The notes under the pieces are model-generated. The model ran no database searches, was not told the DNA's origin, and was given only the letters and a program-made list of their open reading frames with translations. A stretch of DNA of 64,000 nucleotides. It comes from Luteibacter aegosomaticola. Lineage in GTDB: Bacteria; Pseudomonadota; Gammaproteobacteria; Xanthomonadales; Rhodanobacteraceae. The translations under genes were made by a program, and so were the position numbers. The stretch lies in assembly GCF_023078475.1 (NCBI RefSeq), contig NZ_CP095741.1:4278001-4342000 (forward strand). The letters are read 5' to 3'. The number at the start of each line of letters is the position of its first letter. Position 1 is the stretch's first letter. This document shows, piece by piece, positions 52,397 to 61,915 of the stretch.

Positions 52397-54718
52397 TCAC
52401 TTCGGCGTATTCGGCTCAGGCTTCGCGGCCTGTGCCGTCTGCGGCGGGGTGTCGATCTTCTTGCCGCCGTACGGGAGCACCTCGGAGGCGAGCTTCGCAT
52501 CGCCCTTGATGAGGGTCACTTCGTCGCTGACGATGTGCGCTGCTTCTTCCAGCGGCGTGTCCTTCGCCTTCTTCGCATCGGCTTCCTGCTTGAGGTCGCT
52601 CTTGATGCTGCGCTCGTTCGCGTTCAAACCGTCATCGCCATTGCTCTGGTCATCGACATCCGCGCTGCCGTCGCCACCGAAGATGGCCTTGCGGCGGTTG
52701 CGGAAATCAGCCTGCGTGGCGTCGAACTGCTTGCGCTCGGCCTGGCGGGCGGCGAAGTTCAGCGAGATATCGGTCTTGTCGCGCAGCTGCTTGTACTGCG
52801 CCAGCTCATCCAGCATCAGCTTCCACGCCGGCGACGTAGCCACGCGCGCGGTGTGCTTCTGGTTGAGCGGACCCACGATCGGCTTCAGGTCAGCGACCGG
52901 CTTGTAATCGGCCGGATCGATATGGCGCCACGGCAGTGCGTTGTCGTAGGTGGATTCACCAAACTCCTTCGCGTCGCCGTTTTCGGGGAAGCGCACATCG
53001 GGCGTCACGCCGTGCAGCTGCGTGCTGTCGCCGTTGATGCGGATGAACTCGGCGATGGTCATCTTGAGCTCGCCGTACTTCGCGTCTTCGCCGGTCTGCG
53101 CCTTGCCGAAACGGTCGAGGTCGACCAGGTTCTGCACGGTGCCCTTACCGAAGGTGGGCTCGCCGATGATGATGCCGCGGCCGTAATCCTGGATGGCGGC
53201 GGCGAAGATCTCCGACGCCGAGGCCGAACCACGGTTCACCATGACGGCCATCGGGCCATCCCACGACATGCCCGGCTGGTCGTCGCCCTGGGCTTCGACC
53301 TGGCCACGCGCATCGCGCACCTGCACGACCGGGCCGGTATCGATGAAGAGACCGGTGAGTTCGGTGGCTTCGTTGAGCGAGCCGCCGCCGTTGTTACGCA
53401 GATCCATGATGACGCCCTCGACCTTCTGTGCCTTCAGGTCGGTGAGCAGCTTGGACACGTCGCGGGTGGCGCTCTTGAAGTTGGCATCGCCGTTACGGCG
53501 CGCGCCGAAATCCTGGTAGAACGTGGGCAGTTCGATCACGCCGATCTTGCGCGTGACATCGCCATCCTTCACGTCGATGACCTTGGACTTGGCGGCCTGC
53601 TCTTCCATGGTGACCTTCTTGCGCACAAGGGTCACGATGTCGTGCTTGCCATCCACGCCGGCATCGCCCGGGAGCACTTCCAGGCGGACGGTGGTGTCCT
53701 TCTTGCCACGGATGAGCTTGACCACGTCATCCTGGCGCCAGCCCACCACGTCGACCATCGGGCCGGTTTCGCCCTGGCCGATGGCGACGATGCGGTCGCC
53801 GGGCTTGAGCTTGCCGGACTTCAGCGCCGGGCCGCCCGGGACGAGCTCGCGGATGGTGGTGTAGTCGTCGCGCGCCTGCAGCACCGCGCCGATACCTTCC
53901 AGCGACAGGCGCATGGCGATATCGAACGCATCCGCCGCGCGGGGGCCGAGGTAATCGGTGTGCGGGTCGGTGGAATTGGCGTAGGCGGTCATGAACGCCT
54001 GGGTGGCGTCCTCGTCATCGAGCTGGCGTACGCGCGTGATGTACGTGGCGTAGCGCTTGTCGAGGGTCTTGCGGATATCGTCGTCGCTCTTGCCGGCAAG
54101 CTTCAGGCGCAGCCAGTCGTTCATGGTGCGCTTGCGCCACACATCGTCGAGCTCGGCCTGGTTCTTCGGGATCGGCGCCTTCTTGCGATCGAAGTTGAAG
54201 GTCTCGTTGCCGCTGAAGTCAAAACCCTTCTTCAGCAGGCCGCGCGCATAGTTCATGCGATCGACGGCGCGCGTGATGTACAGGTTGAAGACCGAGAACG
54301 GGCCGGTGAGGTCCTGGTTCCAGATGGCGTCGTCGAACTGCGTCTTCAGCGGTTCGAACTTGGCCATGTCTTCCTGGGTGAAGAAGACCTTCTCGCTATC
54401 GAGATCGTCGAAGTAGGCCTTGTAGATCTTGGCCGACATGGCGTCGTCGAGCGGCTGCGCCTGGTAGTGGAAACGCGTGAGGAAGCGCGCGGAGAGCTGC
54501 GCGGCCTGCGTTTCCGCCGAGGTGGGCTTCAGCGGGAGGGAGGATTCTTTCTTCTGCGGTTCGGGCGACGTGGCCGCTTCCGAAGCATCCTTCGGTTGCG
54601 GCGCAGCCGTCTTCGCCGGCGGTGTCGCGCCAGGCTGCTGAGGGGCGGCATTCTGGGCGTGCGCTCCTGTGGCGGTAAGGGCCAGCAGGAGGGCGAGCGA
54701 CACGGGGCGAAGGGTCAT
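52397..54718 (-). CDS. prc: Tail-specific C-terminal processing protease Prc
   Basis: 773 residues with a signal peptide (LALLLALTATGAHA). An N-terminal helical region, a PDZ domain (around IGAVLQARDDYTTIRELVPGGP), then the peptidase with Ser in NRGSASASEIFAAAIQDYG and Lys in IGEPTFGKGTVQ, and a long C-terminal DUF3340-type part. It degrades periplasmic proteins from their C-terminus and processes PBP3 in E. coli. The N-terminal Pro/Ala/Lys stretch (residues 22-60) is family-atypical low-complexity sequence. Confidence 0.95.
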   Translation of the reverse strand: MTLRPVSLALLLALTATGAHAQNAAPQQPGATPPAKTAAPQPKDASEAATSPEPQKKESSLPLKPTSAETQAAQLSARFLTRFHYQAQPLDDAMSAKIYKAYFDDLDSEKVFFTQEDMAKFEPLKTQFDDAIWNQDLTGPFSVFNLYITRAVDRMNYARGLLKKGFDFSGNETFNFDRKKAPIPKNQAELDDVWRKRTMNDWLRLKLAGKSDDDIRKTLDKRYATYITRVRQLDDEDATQAFMTAYANSTDPHTDYLGPRAADAFDIAMRLSLEGIGAVLQARDDYTTIRELVPGGPALKSGKLKPGDRIVAIGQGETGPMVDVVGWRQDDVVKLIRGKKDTTVRLEVLPGDAGVDGKHDIVTLVRKKVTMEEQAAKSKVIDVKDGDVTRKIGVIELPTFYQDFGARRNGDANFKSATRDVSKLLTDLKAQKVEGVIMDLRNNGGGSLNEATELTGLFIDTGPVVQVRDARGQVEAQGDDQPGMSWDGPMAVMVNRGSASASEIFAAAIQDYGRGIIIGEPTFGKGTVQNLVDLDRFGKAQTGEDAKYGELKMTIAEFIRINGDSTQLHGVTPDVRFPENGDAKEFGESTYDNALPWRHIDPADYKPVADLKPIVGPLNQKHTARVATSPAWKLMLDELAQYKQLRDKTDISLNFAARQAERKQFDATQADFRNRRKAIFGGDGSADVDDQSNGDDGLNANERSIKSDLKQEADAKKAKDTPLEEAAHIVSDEVTLIKGDAKLASEVLPYGGKKIDTPPQTAQAAKPEPNTPK

Positions 54719-54744
54719 GTAATGCCTCGATTTGCTTTGAGCGT

Positions 54745-55746
54745 TTATTCGACGACGCCGGCGGCGTGGGCCATCAGGTCGGCATGGTAGGAGGATCGCA
54801 CCAACGGGCCGGAAGCGACATGGCCGAAGCCCATCTCTTCGCCGGCGACGCGGAGCGCCTCGTATTCTTCCGGCGTCCAGTAGCGGACCACCGGATGGTG
54901 ATGCGCCGTCGGCTGCAGGTATTGGCCAATGGTGATCATGTCGACGTCATGGGCGCGTAGATCGCGCATGGTTTCGAGCACCTGCTCCATGGTTTCGCCC
55001 AGGCCCAGCATGATGCCGGACTTGGTCGGGACCTCGGGATGCTGCGCCTTGAAGCGCTTGAGCAGGTCGAGCGACCACTGGTAATCGGCGCCCGGGCGCA
55101 CTTCGCGGTACAGGTGCGGCACGGTTTCCAGGTTGTGGTTGAACACATCCGGCGGGAAATCCTTCAGGACCTCCAGCGCGCGCTCCATACGGCCCTTGCC
55201 GCGGAAATCCGGGGTGAGGATCTCGATCTTGATATCCGGGCTGGCGTGGCGCACGGCGCGGATGCAGGACGCGAAATGCTCGGCGCCGCCATCGCGCAGG
55301 TCGTCGCGATCCACCGAGGTGATGACCACGTACTTCAGGCGCATGTCGCGGATGGTCTCGGCCAGGCGCGCCGGCTCGAGCGGATCCGGCGCCAGCGGGC
55401 GGCCGTGGGCCACGTCACAGAACGAGCAACGGCGGGTGCAGACCTCGCCGAGGATCATGAAGGTGGCGGTGCCCTTGCTGAAGCACTCGTGGATGTTCGG
55501 GCACGAGGCTTCCTCGCACACGGTGACCAGCGAGTTTTCGCGCAGGCGCGCCTTGAGCTGCTGCACGGCATTGCCCTGCGGCAGGCGCACGCGGATCCAG
55601 CTCGGCTTGCGCAGCACAGGCACATCGGTCTCGAAAGCCGCGCGGTTGAGCGCGATCTTGTCGTTACCGAGCATCTTCTCGCCGGGCTTGTCGACGACAG
55701 CGATGGGAATGCTGCGGGCGGGGGTATTGGGGACGGTTTGGCTCAT
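54745..55746 (-). CDS. lipA: Lipoyl synthase
   Basis: 333 residues. A radical SAM enzyme that inserts sulphur into octanoyl groups. Auxiliary cluster motif [13 protein letters not shown] and radical SAM motif [13 protein letters not shown] are both intact, with the C-terminal [14 protein letters not shown] containing the third-cluster Ser. It starts 12 bases after lipB, so they are co-transcribed. Confidence 0.97.
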   Translation of the reverse strand: MSQTVPNTPARSIPIAVVDKPGEKMLGNDKIALNRAAFETDVPVLRKPSWIRVRLPQGNAVQQLKARLRENSLVTVCEEASCPNIHECFSKGTATFMILGEVCTRRCSFCDVAHGRPLAPDPLEPARLAETIRDMRLKYVVITSVDRDDLRDGGAEHFASCIRAVRHASPDIKIEILTPDFRGKGRMERALEVLKDFPPDVFNHNLETVPHLYREVRPGADYQWSLDLLKRFKAQHPEVPTKSGIMLGLGETMEQVLETMRDLRAHDVDMITIGQYLQPTAHHHPVVRYWTPEEYEALRVAGEEMGFGHVASGPLVRSSYHADLMAHAAGVVE

Positions 55747-55758
55747 GGGGCTACGACC

Positions 55759-56427
55759 TCAGACCGCAACGCGGGCGGGGAGTTCGGGGATAACGGGAGC
55801 GGATTCGACGGCGTGGAAACCGAACTGCTTGCAGAATTCCTGTACCAGGACGTCTTCCACGTCTGACAACCGCGACGGACCCCCCAAGTCTACCACCTGG
55901 GTGACTTCCAAACCCTTGTAGCCGCAAGGATTGATGCGGTGGAAGGGCTCCAGGTCCATATCGACGTTGAAGGCCAGCCCATGGAAGCTGCAGCCGCGGC
56001 GGACACGCAGGCCGAGGGCCGCGATCTTGGCGTCGGCGGTGTACACGCCGGGGGCGCCTTCACGCCGGGCGGCGCCGATATTCCACTCGCCGAGGGTATC
56101 GATGATGGCCTGTTCGATCTTGCAGACCATGTCGCGGACGCCCACGCCTACGCGGCGCAGGTCCATCAGGGGGTAGGCCACGATCTGGCCCGGGCCGTGG
56201 TAGGTCACCTGGCCGCCGCGATCGACGCGAACCACCGGGATATCGCCAGCGAACAGCACGTGCTCGTCCAGGCCAGCCTGCCCCAGCGTGAACACCGGGT
56301 CGTGTTCCAGCACCCACAGCTCATCGGGCGTGTCTTCGGTGCGGTTGTCCGTGAAGGCGCTCATGGCCTTCCAGGCGGTTTCGTAGGGCACGCGCCCCAG
56401 CCGGCGAACGTTGAGGGGAAGGGTCAT
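55759..56427 (-). CDS. lipB: Octanoyltransferase
   Basis: 222 residues. Transfers octanoate from acyl-carrier protein to lipoyl domains. Motifs [20 protein letters not shown] and [16 protein letters not shown] with the catalytic Cys in [14 protein letters not shown]. It makes the cofactor used by the E2/E3 proteins encoded 5-7 kb away. Confidence 0.96.
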   Translation of the reverse strand: MTLPLNVRRLGRVPYETAWKAMSAFTDNRTEDTPDELWVLEHDPVFTLGQAGLDEHVLFAGDIPVVRVDRGGQVTYHGPGQIVAYPLMDLRRVGVGVRDMVCKIEQAIIDTLGEWNIGAARREGAPGVYTADAKIAALGLRVRRGCSFHGLAFNVDMDLEPFHRINPCGYKGLEVTQVVDLGGPSRLSDVEDVLVQEFCKQFGFHAVESAPVIPELPARVAV

Positions 56428-56512
56428 GGGGCTTATCGGGGGGATGCGGGGATGTCAGGTATCTGCGGGTTGAACGCCTACGATACAAGAGATCCCCACC
56501 CCGATGCTGCCC

Positions 56513-56640
56513 GTAGGAGCCCACCCTGCGGGCGACATCTTTCGCGTAGGAGCCCACCTTGTGGGCGACATCTTTCGCGGAAGAGCCACAGGGCCTGTGG
56601 CGTTTGTACGAAGGGCGTCGCCCACAGGGTGGGCTCCTAC
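56513..56640. repeat. REP family A triple (two direct, one inverted)
   Basis: Copies at 56513 (one base changed, CTGCGGGCGAC) and 56546 point the same way, and the inverted partner ends at 56640. The doubled left arm suggests a recent duplication. Confidence 0.93.
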
Positions 56641-56642
56641 GG

Positions 56643-56706
56643 CGGTATGCCGGTATGCCGGTATGCCGGTATGCCAGGACGGCGGGACGGCGGGACGGCG
56701 GTCCCG
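56643..56706. repeat. 8-bp microsatellite
   Basis: CGGTATGC four times, then CAGGACGG, CGGGACGG twice and CGGTCCCG, all in the same 8-base phase, directly after the REP triple. Confidence 0.88.
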
Positions 56707-56715
56707 CGCGGGCCG

Positions 56716-57006
56716 TTAGAGCGTGAAGCGGATGTCCGCGTCGGCGCGGAGGGCGTCGTGGGCTTCCATGTACTTCTCACGGCTGGGTGCGACGAAGCTG
56801 ACCGCCACCGACTCGTAGTTGCCGGCGGGGGTAAGCTTGGAGGTCACCGTTTCGTGGAGCACTTCCAGGCCGATTCCGTGCAGGATCTGCGGCACGCGGG
56901 CCTTCAGGTCCACATTGGCATTGCCGATGGCCGTGATCTCGAACTGGCCCGGGAACTGGAAACCCTTGCCTTCGGCCTTCGCCTGGGAGAAATCGATCTC
57001 TTTCAT
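56716..57006 (-). CDS. DUF493 (YbeD-like) protein
   Basis: 96 residues, starting MKEIDFSQAKAEGKGFQFPG and ending SREKYMEAHDALRAD. It fits the small ACT-like DUF493 family encoded between dacA and lipB in many gammaproteobacteria; a regulatory role in lipoate metabolism has been suggested but is unproved. It follows dacC by 12 bases. Confidence 0.9.
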   Translation of the reverse strand: MKEIDFSQAKAEGKGFQFPGQFEITAIGNANVDLKARVPQILHGIGLEVLHETVTSKLTPAGNYESVAVSFVAPSREKYMEAHDALRADADIRFTL

Positions 57007-57018
57007 CGCCGGAGCTCC

Positions 57019-58242
57019 TTACTTCTTGCCGCTGTCGTCGCTATGGAACCACAGCATGATGGTGTCCCACAGGCGCGAGAAGAAACCGCCTTCCGGCGCA
57101 TCGCTCAGGGCGACGAGGGGCACCGTGGTGACCGGCTGGCCATCCAGGGTGACGCGCAGCGAGCCGACCTGCTGGCCCTTCTTGAACGGGGCGATCAGCG
57201 TGGACGGAAAATCGAGGTTGACCTTGAGCTTGTCGTAATCGCCGCGCTTCACCGAGATCAGCACGTCTTCGGTGGTGCCCAGCGGCAGGGTGTTCTCAGC
57301 GCCCTTCCACAGCTTGGGCGAGGCCAGCGTGGCGCCCGCGGCGTACAGCTTGTGGCTTTCGTAGAAGCGGAAGCCGTAGTTCATGAGCGCCAGCGCGGCA
57401 TCGGCGCGGCCCTTTTCGCTGCCGGCACCCATCACGATCGCGATCATGCGGGCATCGCCCTGCTTGGCCGACGCAGCCATGCAGAAGCCAGCGGCGGCGG
57501 TGTGGCCGGTCTTGATGCCGTCGACGGTGTTATCGCGCCACAGCAGCAGGTTACGGTTGTGCTGGGTGATGTCGTTCCACTTGAACTCCTTCACCGCCGA
57601 GATCGCGTAATCCTCCGGGAAATCGTGGATCAGCGCGCGCGACAGCACGGCGACGTCGCGTGCCGTGGTGTAGTGGTTGGCGATCGGGTAGCCCGACGCG
57701 TTCTCGAAGTTCGAGTGCGTCATGCCGAGCTGCTTGGCGTACGCGTTCATCAGGTTGGCGAACGCCGGCTCGGAGCCCGCGGTGTGCTCGGCCAGGGCGA
57801 TGGCGGCATCGTTACCCGACTGGATGATCATGCCGTACAGCAGATCCTTCAGCGGGACCTGGCTGTTGAGCTTGAGGAAGCTGGTGGAACCGTCGGTGCC
57901 GGCACCGCCGCCACGCCACGCGTTCTCGCTGATGGTGACCGGGTCGGTCATGTGGATCTTGCCGTTGGCGATCTCCGCGGACACGACGTAATCGGTCATG
58001 ACCTTGGTGATCGAGGCCGGCTCGACCTGCATGTCCGGTTCCTTCGACGCGATGATCTGCCCGGTGTTGTAGTCCATCAGCACCCAGCTCTTGCCTTCCA
58101 CATCCGGCGGCGGCGGCACGGGGGCCTCGGGCACCACGGGGCGCGGCACCACGGGACGCGGCGGCGTCTGCTGCGCCACGGACACGCCGGCGACGAGCGC
58201 GGCGGCGGCGAAAGCGAACAGGGAACGGGGCAAAAGCTTCAT
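57019..58242 (-). CDS. dacC: D-alanyl-D-alanine carboxypeptidase (PBP5/6 type)
   Basis: 407 residues with a signal peptide (FAFAAAALVAGVSVAQ). Active-site Ser-Lys in PASITKVMTDYVV, SGN in IIQSGNDAAIAL, and KTG in DGIKTGHTAAAGFC. The C-terminal domain ends in an amphipathic helix typical of membrane attachment. It trims the stem peptide of peptidoglycan. A Pro-rich stretch (residues 24-46) precedes the catalytic domain. The dacA/dacC choice is not resolvable. Confidence 0.93.
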   Translation of the reverse strand: MKLLPRSLFAFAAAALVAGVSVAQQTPPRPVVPRPVVPEAPVPPPPDVEGKSWVLMDYNTGQIIASKEPDMQVEPASITKVMTDYVVSAEIANGKIHMTDPVTISENAWRGGGAGTDGSTSFLKLNSQVPLKDLLYGMIIQSGNDAAIALAEHTAGSEPAFANLMNAYAKQLGMTHSNFENASGYPIANHYTTARDVAVLSRALIHDFPEDYAISAVKEFKWNDITQHNRNLLLWRDNTVDGIKTGHTAAAGFCMAASAKQGDARMIAIVMGAGSEKGRADAALALMNYGFRFYESHKLYAAGATLASPKLWKGAENTLPLGTTEDVLISVKRGDYDKLKVNLDFPSTLIAPFKKGQQVGSLRVTLDGQPVTTVPLVALSDAPEGGFFSRLWDTIMLWFHSDDSGKK

Positions 58243-58285
58243 CGTTTCAGCAGTCCAGTCGAAAACAAACGGGAAAAAAAGAGGT

Positions 58286-59686
58286 TTAGTCTACCGCGAC
58301 CGAGGGTCTGGGCAGGCCCATGCCGGCAATCTGGTCGGTAACGCGGTCGGCGGTGTCCACATCGGCCAGGGGGCCCACGCGCACCTTGCGAATGCTGCGG
58401 CCGGCCACGTTGGCCTCGATAACACTGACAGGACCGACGCCGGCGCGGTTCAACTGATCGGCCACGCGGTTCGCGTTGGCCAGGTCGGAAAAGGCGCCCA
58501 CCTGGAGGTAAATGCTGGGCTTGCCGGGCACGGCGGCCGGGCTGGAGGCGGTGCCGGCAGCCGCGCCAGGAGCGGCCTGCGGGGCCTTCGCCACCGGAAT
58601 GGAGGTGCCGACCGGGGCCGCGATATCGGCCGAAGGAGCGCGCGTAGCGACCGGTGCGCCAGCAGCCGACGGCGGCAAGGCATCAGCGACGGAGGCGTTG
58701 GTCATGCCCGGCACCGGGCCGTCGTCTTCCGGGTTGCCCACGGCCACCGGCGTGGACGTGGTTGATGTCGGCGCCGGCCGGGGCGCACCCGCGATCACCG
58801 CACCCGTGGCCACCGCGGCAGCCGTGGGCGCCGTACGCGCTGCAGGTGGCGGCGGCGTACGCGACGAACGAACAGGCGGCGGCGGGGCCGTCACCGGCGC
58901 GGGCTTCGGCGTGGTCTGCACGAACGGCGGTGCAGAGACCGACGAAGGGTCTGACGGATCGATCGCGCGCACTTCAACCAGACCGGTGCCGCTCGGCCAC
59001 ACGCCGATCTTTACCGCGGCGGCGAACGAAAGATCGATGATGCGGTTTTCATGGAACGGGCCGCGATCGTTGATGCGGACGATGACGCTCTTGCCGTTCT
59101 CAAGATTGGTGACACGCGCATAGCTCGGCAGCGGCAGTGTCTTGTGCGCCGCGCTGAACTGGTACATGTCGTATTCCTCGAGATTCGAGGTCTTGTAGCC
59201 GTGGAACTTGTTGCCGTAGAACGACGCGATACCGCGCTCCACGTAGCCCTTGGGCGTGGGCAGCACGTTGTAGGTCTGGCCCAGCACCGAGTACGGCGAT
59301 TTGTTGCCGTACAGCGAGCGCGGTTCGTTCTTCGGCACCGGCTCCGGGATCTTGCTGAAGTCCGGCATCTCGGTCGGCACGCTGTCGCTCTTGCTGCCGT
59401 AGCGCGACCCCTGCGAGCGGCTGATATCGTCGTACGGCCGGCTGGAACCACCACTGCGCTTGCCCGAGGAAGGCCGCGTGTTATGCCCGCCCCCGCAAGC
59501 GCTGAGCAGCACCGTGACCACCAGAATGAGGCACCACCGTAGGAGCCCACCCTGTAGGCGACGCCGTTCGCCCAAACGCCACAGGGCCTGTTGCGCACCC
59601 GCGAAAAGATGTCGCCCACAGGGTGGGCTCCTACGATGGCGCGGATGCGTCAGCTGGTTCACCGCCCCCACGGTGGCCTTGTTCAT
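58286..59686 (-). CDS. rlpA: RlpA septal lipoprotein with SPOR domain, carrying an in-frame REP insertion
   Basis: 466 residues from the ATG at 59686, which overlaps the mltB stop as ATGA. Residues 18-49 are encoded by a REP pair. After them comes a normal lipoprotein signal RWCLILVVTVLLSAC with the lipidated Cys at about 64. The DPBB/RlpA domain (YVERGIASFYGNKFHGYKTSN, VIVRINDRGPF) and a C-terminal SPOR domain (YLQVGAFSDLANANRVAD) follow, with a Pro/Thr/Ala linker between. RlpA-type proteins are lytic transglycosylases acting on denuded glycan at the septum. Removing the REP would leave a 32-residue leader of typical form, which supports the start used and in-frame invasion. Confidence 0.9.
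   Translation of the reverse strand: MNKATVGAVNQLTHPRHRRSPPCGRHLFAGAQQALWRLGERRRLQGGLLRWCLILVVTVLLSACGGGHNTRPSSGKRSGGSSRPYDDISRSQGSRYGSKSDSVPTEMPDFSKIPEPVPKNEPRSLYGNKSPYSVLGQTYNVLPTPKGYVERGIASFYGNKFHGYKTSNLEEYDMYQFSAAHKTLPLPSYARVTNLENGKSVIVRINDRGPFHENRIIDLSFAAAVKIGVWPSGTGLVEVRAIDPSDPSSVSAPPFVQTTPKPAPVTAPPPPVRSSRTPPPPAARTAPTAAAVATGAVIAGAPRPAPTSTTSTPVAVGNPEDDGPVPGMTNASVADALPPSAAGAPVATRAPSADIAAPVGTSIPVAKAPQAAPGAAAGTASSPAAVPGKPSIYLQVGAFSDLANANRVADQLNRAGVGPVSVIEANVAGRSIRKVRVGPLADVDTADRVTDQIAGMGLPRPSVAVD
59539..59634. repeat. REP family A inverted pair inside rlpA (96 bp)
   Basis: The left arm has one change (CCTGTAGGCGAC). The spacer has GCGAAAAGATG with four A, one more than the usual GCGAAAGATG, which makes the element 96 bp rather than 95 and keeps the rlpA frame open. 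Confidence 0.93.
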
Positions 59687-60798
59687 CGCGCGCCGGGTCC
59701 GTTTACGCGGGCGCGGATCGCCTGCGCCAGCTGGTCGACGGCCAGTGCGTACATGGGGCTACGGTTGTAGGTGGTGATCACGTAGAAGTTCTGGAACGTG
59801 AACCAGTATTCGTCACCCGAGGGGCCATCCAGGCGCAGCAGCTGTGCGTCGCGGCCCGGGTCCAGGTGCTGCACCGGCGCGAAGCCGGTGGCCACGAAGG
59901 ATTCCACGGGAGCGACGGTGTGCCAGTCCTTCGGTACCGCCGGCGCCTTCGCGCGGCGATCGGGCTGGGCGCGCGCGGCGACGGGGCCGCCGGTCTGCCA
60001 ACCGTGTTCCTTGAAGTAGTTGGCGACGCTGGCAAAAATATCGCCCATCGAGCCCTTCATGTCGATGCGGCCATCGCCGTCGTAATCCACGCCCCAGTCG
60101 CGGATGGAGCTGGGCATGAACTGGCCCCAGCCCTGCGCGCCGGCGTACGAGCCGGTGAGCGTATCCAGCGGACCGGCCAGGTGGTTCGGCGGCAGCTCGA
60201 GCAGCACCTTCAGCTGTTCGCGGAAGAACGGTGCGCGCTTCGGGTAGTAGAACGCCAGCGTCGTCAGCGCATCGAGCACCTTGTACTTGCCGGTGTTCCG
60301 GCCGTAGAAGGTCTCCACGCCCACGATCGCCACGATGTATTCGGCAGGCACGCCATATTTGCGGCTAATGCCATCAAGCAAGGCACGGTGCGTGCGGTAG
60401 AACTCGGCACCCGCGTTGATCCGGTCTTCGGTGAGGAAGATGGGCCGGTACACGCTCCACGGCTTGCTCTCGGCCGGGCGGTTCATGGCATCGATGATGC
60501 CCTGCTGCATCTTCGCCCCGTTGAGCAGCTTGTTCAGCGCCCAGGCGCTCTTGCCCGTGTCCTTCGCTACTTCACGCACCAGCGCGGCCTGGCCCGGATG
60601 GGTCTCAGGCGCAGCCGGTGCCGCGGCGCGTGCATGGCCGGCCGCAAAAAGCAGGGGAAGCAGAAGCGTCGCGCCGAGCAGGCGCGGAACATATCGAGCG
60701 GGTCGTGCGCGGTGCGCCGGCTGTGCATCATCCATGAGCCGAAGCGTAACACGCGAAAGTGGCGCTTCCCGGGCTGGCTGGAGCGCGTGTTCAGCCAT
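59683..60798 (-). CDS. mltB: Membrane-bound lytic murein transglycosylase B
   Basis: 371 residues from the ATG at 60798, whose first base overlaps the rodA stop (TAATG); an internal ATG at 60735 is possible and would leave a shorter leader (ALL-type signal LLGATLLLPLLFAAGHARA). Catalytic Glu in AIVGVETFYGRNTG, followed by AGAQGWGQFMPSSIRDWG and DYDGDGRIDM. It cleaves glycan strands non-hydrolytically. No lipobox is seen, so this may be a soluble periplasmic form. Confidence 0.92.
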   Translation of the reverse strand: MAEHALQPAREAPLSRVTLRLMDDAQPAHRARPARYVPRLLGATLLLPLLFAAGHARAAAPAAPETHPGQAALVREVAKDTGKSAWALNKLLNGAKMQQGIIDAMNRPAESKPWSVYRPIFLTEDRINAGAEFYRTHRALLDGISRKYGVPAEYIVAIVGVETFYGRNTGKYKVLDALTTLAFYYPKRAPFFREQLKVLLELPPNHLAGPLDTLTGSYAGAQGWGQFMPSSIRDWGVDYDGDGRIDMKGSMGDIFASVANYFKEHGWQTGGPVAARAQPDRRAKAPAVPKDWHTVAPVESFVATGFAPVQHLDPGRDAQLLRLDGPSGDEYWFTFQNFYVITTYNRSPMYALAVDQLAQAIRARVNGPGAR

Positions 60799-61913
60799 TA
60801 ATCGTGGAGCTTTCGGTTCGCGTGGATGGACATGAGCACACCAAAGCCTGTCAGCAACGACACCGCAGACGTGCCGCCATAACTGACGAGCGGCATCGGC
60901 ACGCCCACCACCGGCAGGATGCCCGCGACCATGCCGCCGTTCACGGCCACGTATACGAAAAAGCTCATACCGATCGCACCCGCGAGGAGACGCGAGTAGG
61001 TATCGCGTGCATTCATCGCGATCCACAGGCAGCGGCCGATGATGAAGGCGTAGAGCACCATGATGGCGATGACGCCCACCAGGCCGAATTCCTCGGAAAA
61101 CACCGCGAAAATGAAGTCGGTGGTGTGCTCGGGCAGGAAATCCAGGCGCGACTGGGTGCCGTGCTGCCAGCCCTTGCCGAAGATGCCGCCGGAGCCCACC
61201 GCGATCTTCGACTGGATGATGTGCCAGCCGTTGCCCAGCGGGTCGGATTCCGGATCCAGCAGCGTGCGCACGCGGTTGCGCTGGTATTCGTGGAGGAACT
61301 GCCAGGCCACCGGGATAGCGGCGCCAGCACCGCCCACCAGCAGGCCGATCCGCCACCAGGCCATGCCGGACAGGAACAGCGCGAAGGCGCCCGCGCCCGC
61401 AACGAGCAGCGCCGTGCCCAGGTCGGGCTGTTCAGCGATGAGTGCGGCCGGCACGGCGATCAGCAGGCCGACCACGATGATGTCTTTCCAGCCCGGCGGC
61501 AGCTGCCGCGGGTGCAGGTACCAGGCCACCATCATCGGCATGGTGAGCTTGAGTAGCTCCGAGGGCTGGAAGCGCATGAAGCCCAGATCGAGCCAGCGGT
61601 AAGCGCCCCTGCCCTCGCCCAGCGCGGCCACTACGAAGAGCAGCGCGGTGCTGCCGGCGTAGAGCCATGGCGTCCACGAACGCAGCACCGGCGGTGGGAT
61701 GCGTGAGATCACCAGCAGCAGCACGCCGCCGAGCACGAAGCGCGCGGCCTGGCCGCCGACCAGCGAATAGTTGCCGCCGCCCGCGCTATACAGCGTGGCC
61801 AGGCCGGCGCAGGCCAGCAGGAACAGCGCCAGCAAGAGCGGCAGGTCGAGGCGCGGCCGGGTCATCAGACGCAGGCCGAAACGCTTGAGGCGGACGGTGA
61901 TTTGTTCGAGCAC
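60798..61913 (-). CDS. rodA: Rod-shape-determining glycosyltransferase RodA
   Basis: 371 residues from the GTG at 61913, two bases after the mrdA stop. Ten hydrophobic helices; SEDS family signatures in GFMRFQPSELLKL, the catalytic-Asp loop NPLGNGWHIIQSKIAVGSGG region and the C-terminal PLVSYGGTSAVSLLTGFG. It polymerises glycan for cell elongation, together with PBP2 encoded just upstream. Confidence 0.96.
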   Translation of the reverse strand: MLEQITVRLKRFGLRLMTRPRLDLPLLLALFLLACAGLATLYSAGGGNYSLVGGQAARFVLGGVLLLVISRIPPPVLRSWTPWLYAGSTALLFVVAALGEGRGAYRWLDLGFMRFQPSELLKLTMPMMVAWYLHPRQLPPGWKDIIVVGLLIAVPAALIAEQPDLGTALLVAGAGAFALFLSGMAWWRIGLLVGGAGAAIPVAWQFLHEYQRNRVRTLLDPESDPLGNGWHIIQSKIAVGSGGIFGKGWQHGTQSRLDFLPEHTTDFIFAVFSEEFGLVGVIAIMVLYAFIIGRCLWIAMNARDTYSRLLAGAIGMSFFVYVAVNGGMVAGILPVVGVPMPLVSYGGTSAVSLLTGFGVLMSIHANRKLHD

Positions 61914-61915
61914 GG

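Noticed and set aside
55939-58341. An 800-codon open frame opposite lipB/DUF493/dacC
   Set aside because: Runs through three well-supported genes and a REP region; no recognisable domain.
13045-59634. Regular short repeats as a possible CRISPR array
   Set aside because: Copies are kilobases apart, palindromic, in inverted pairs and without equal spacers or cas genes.
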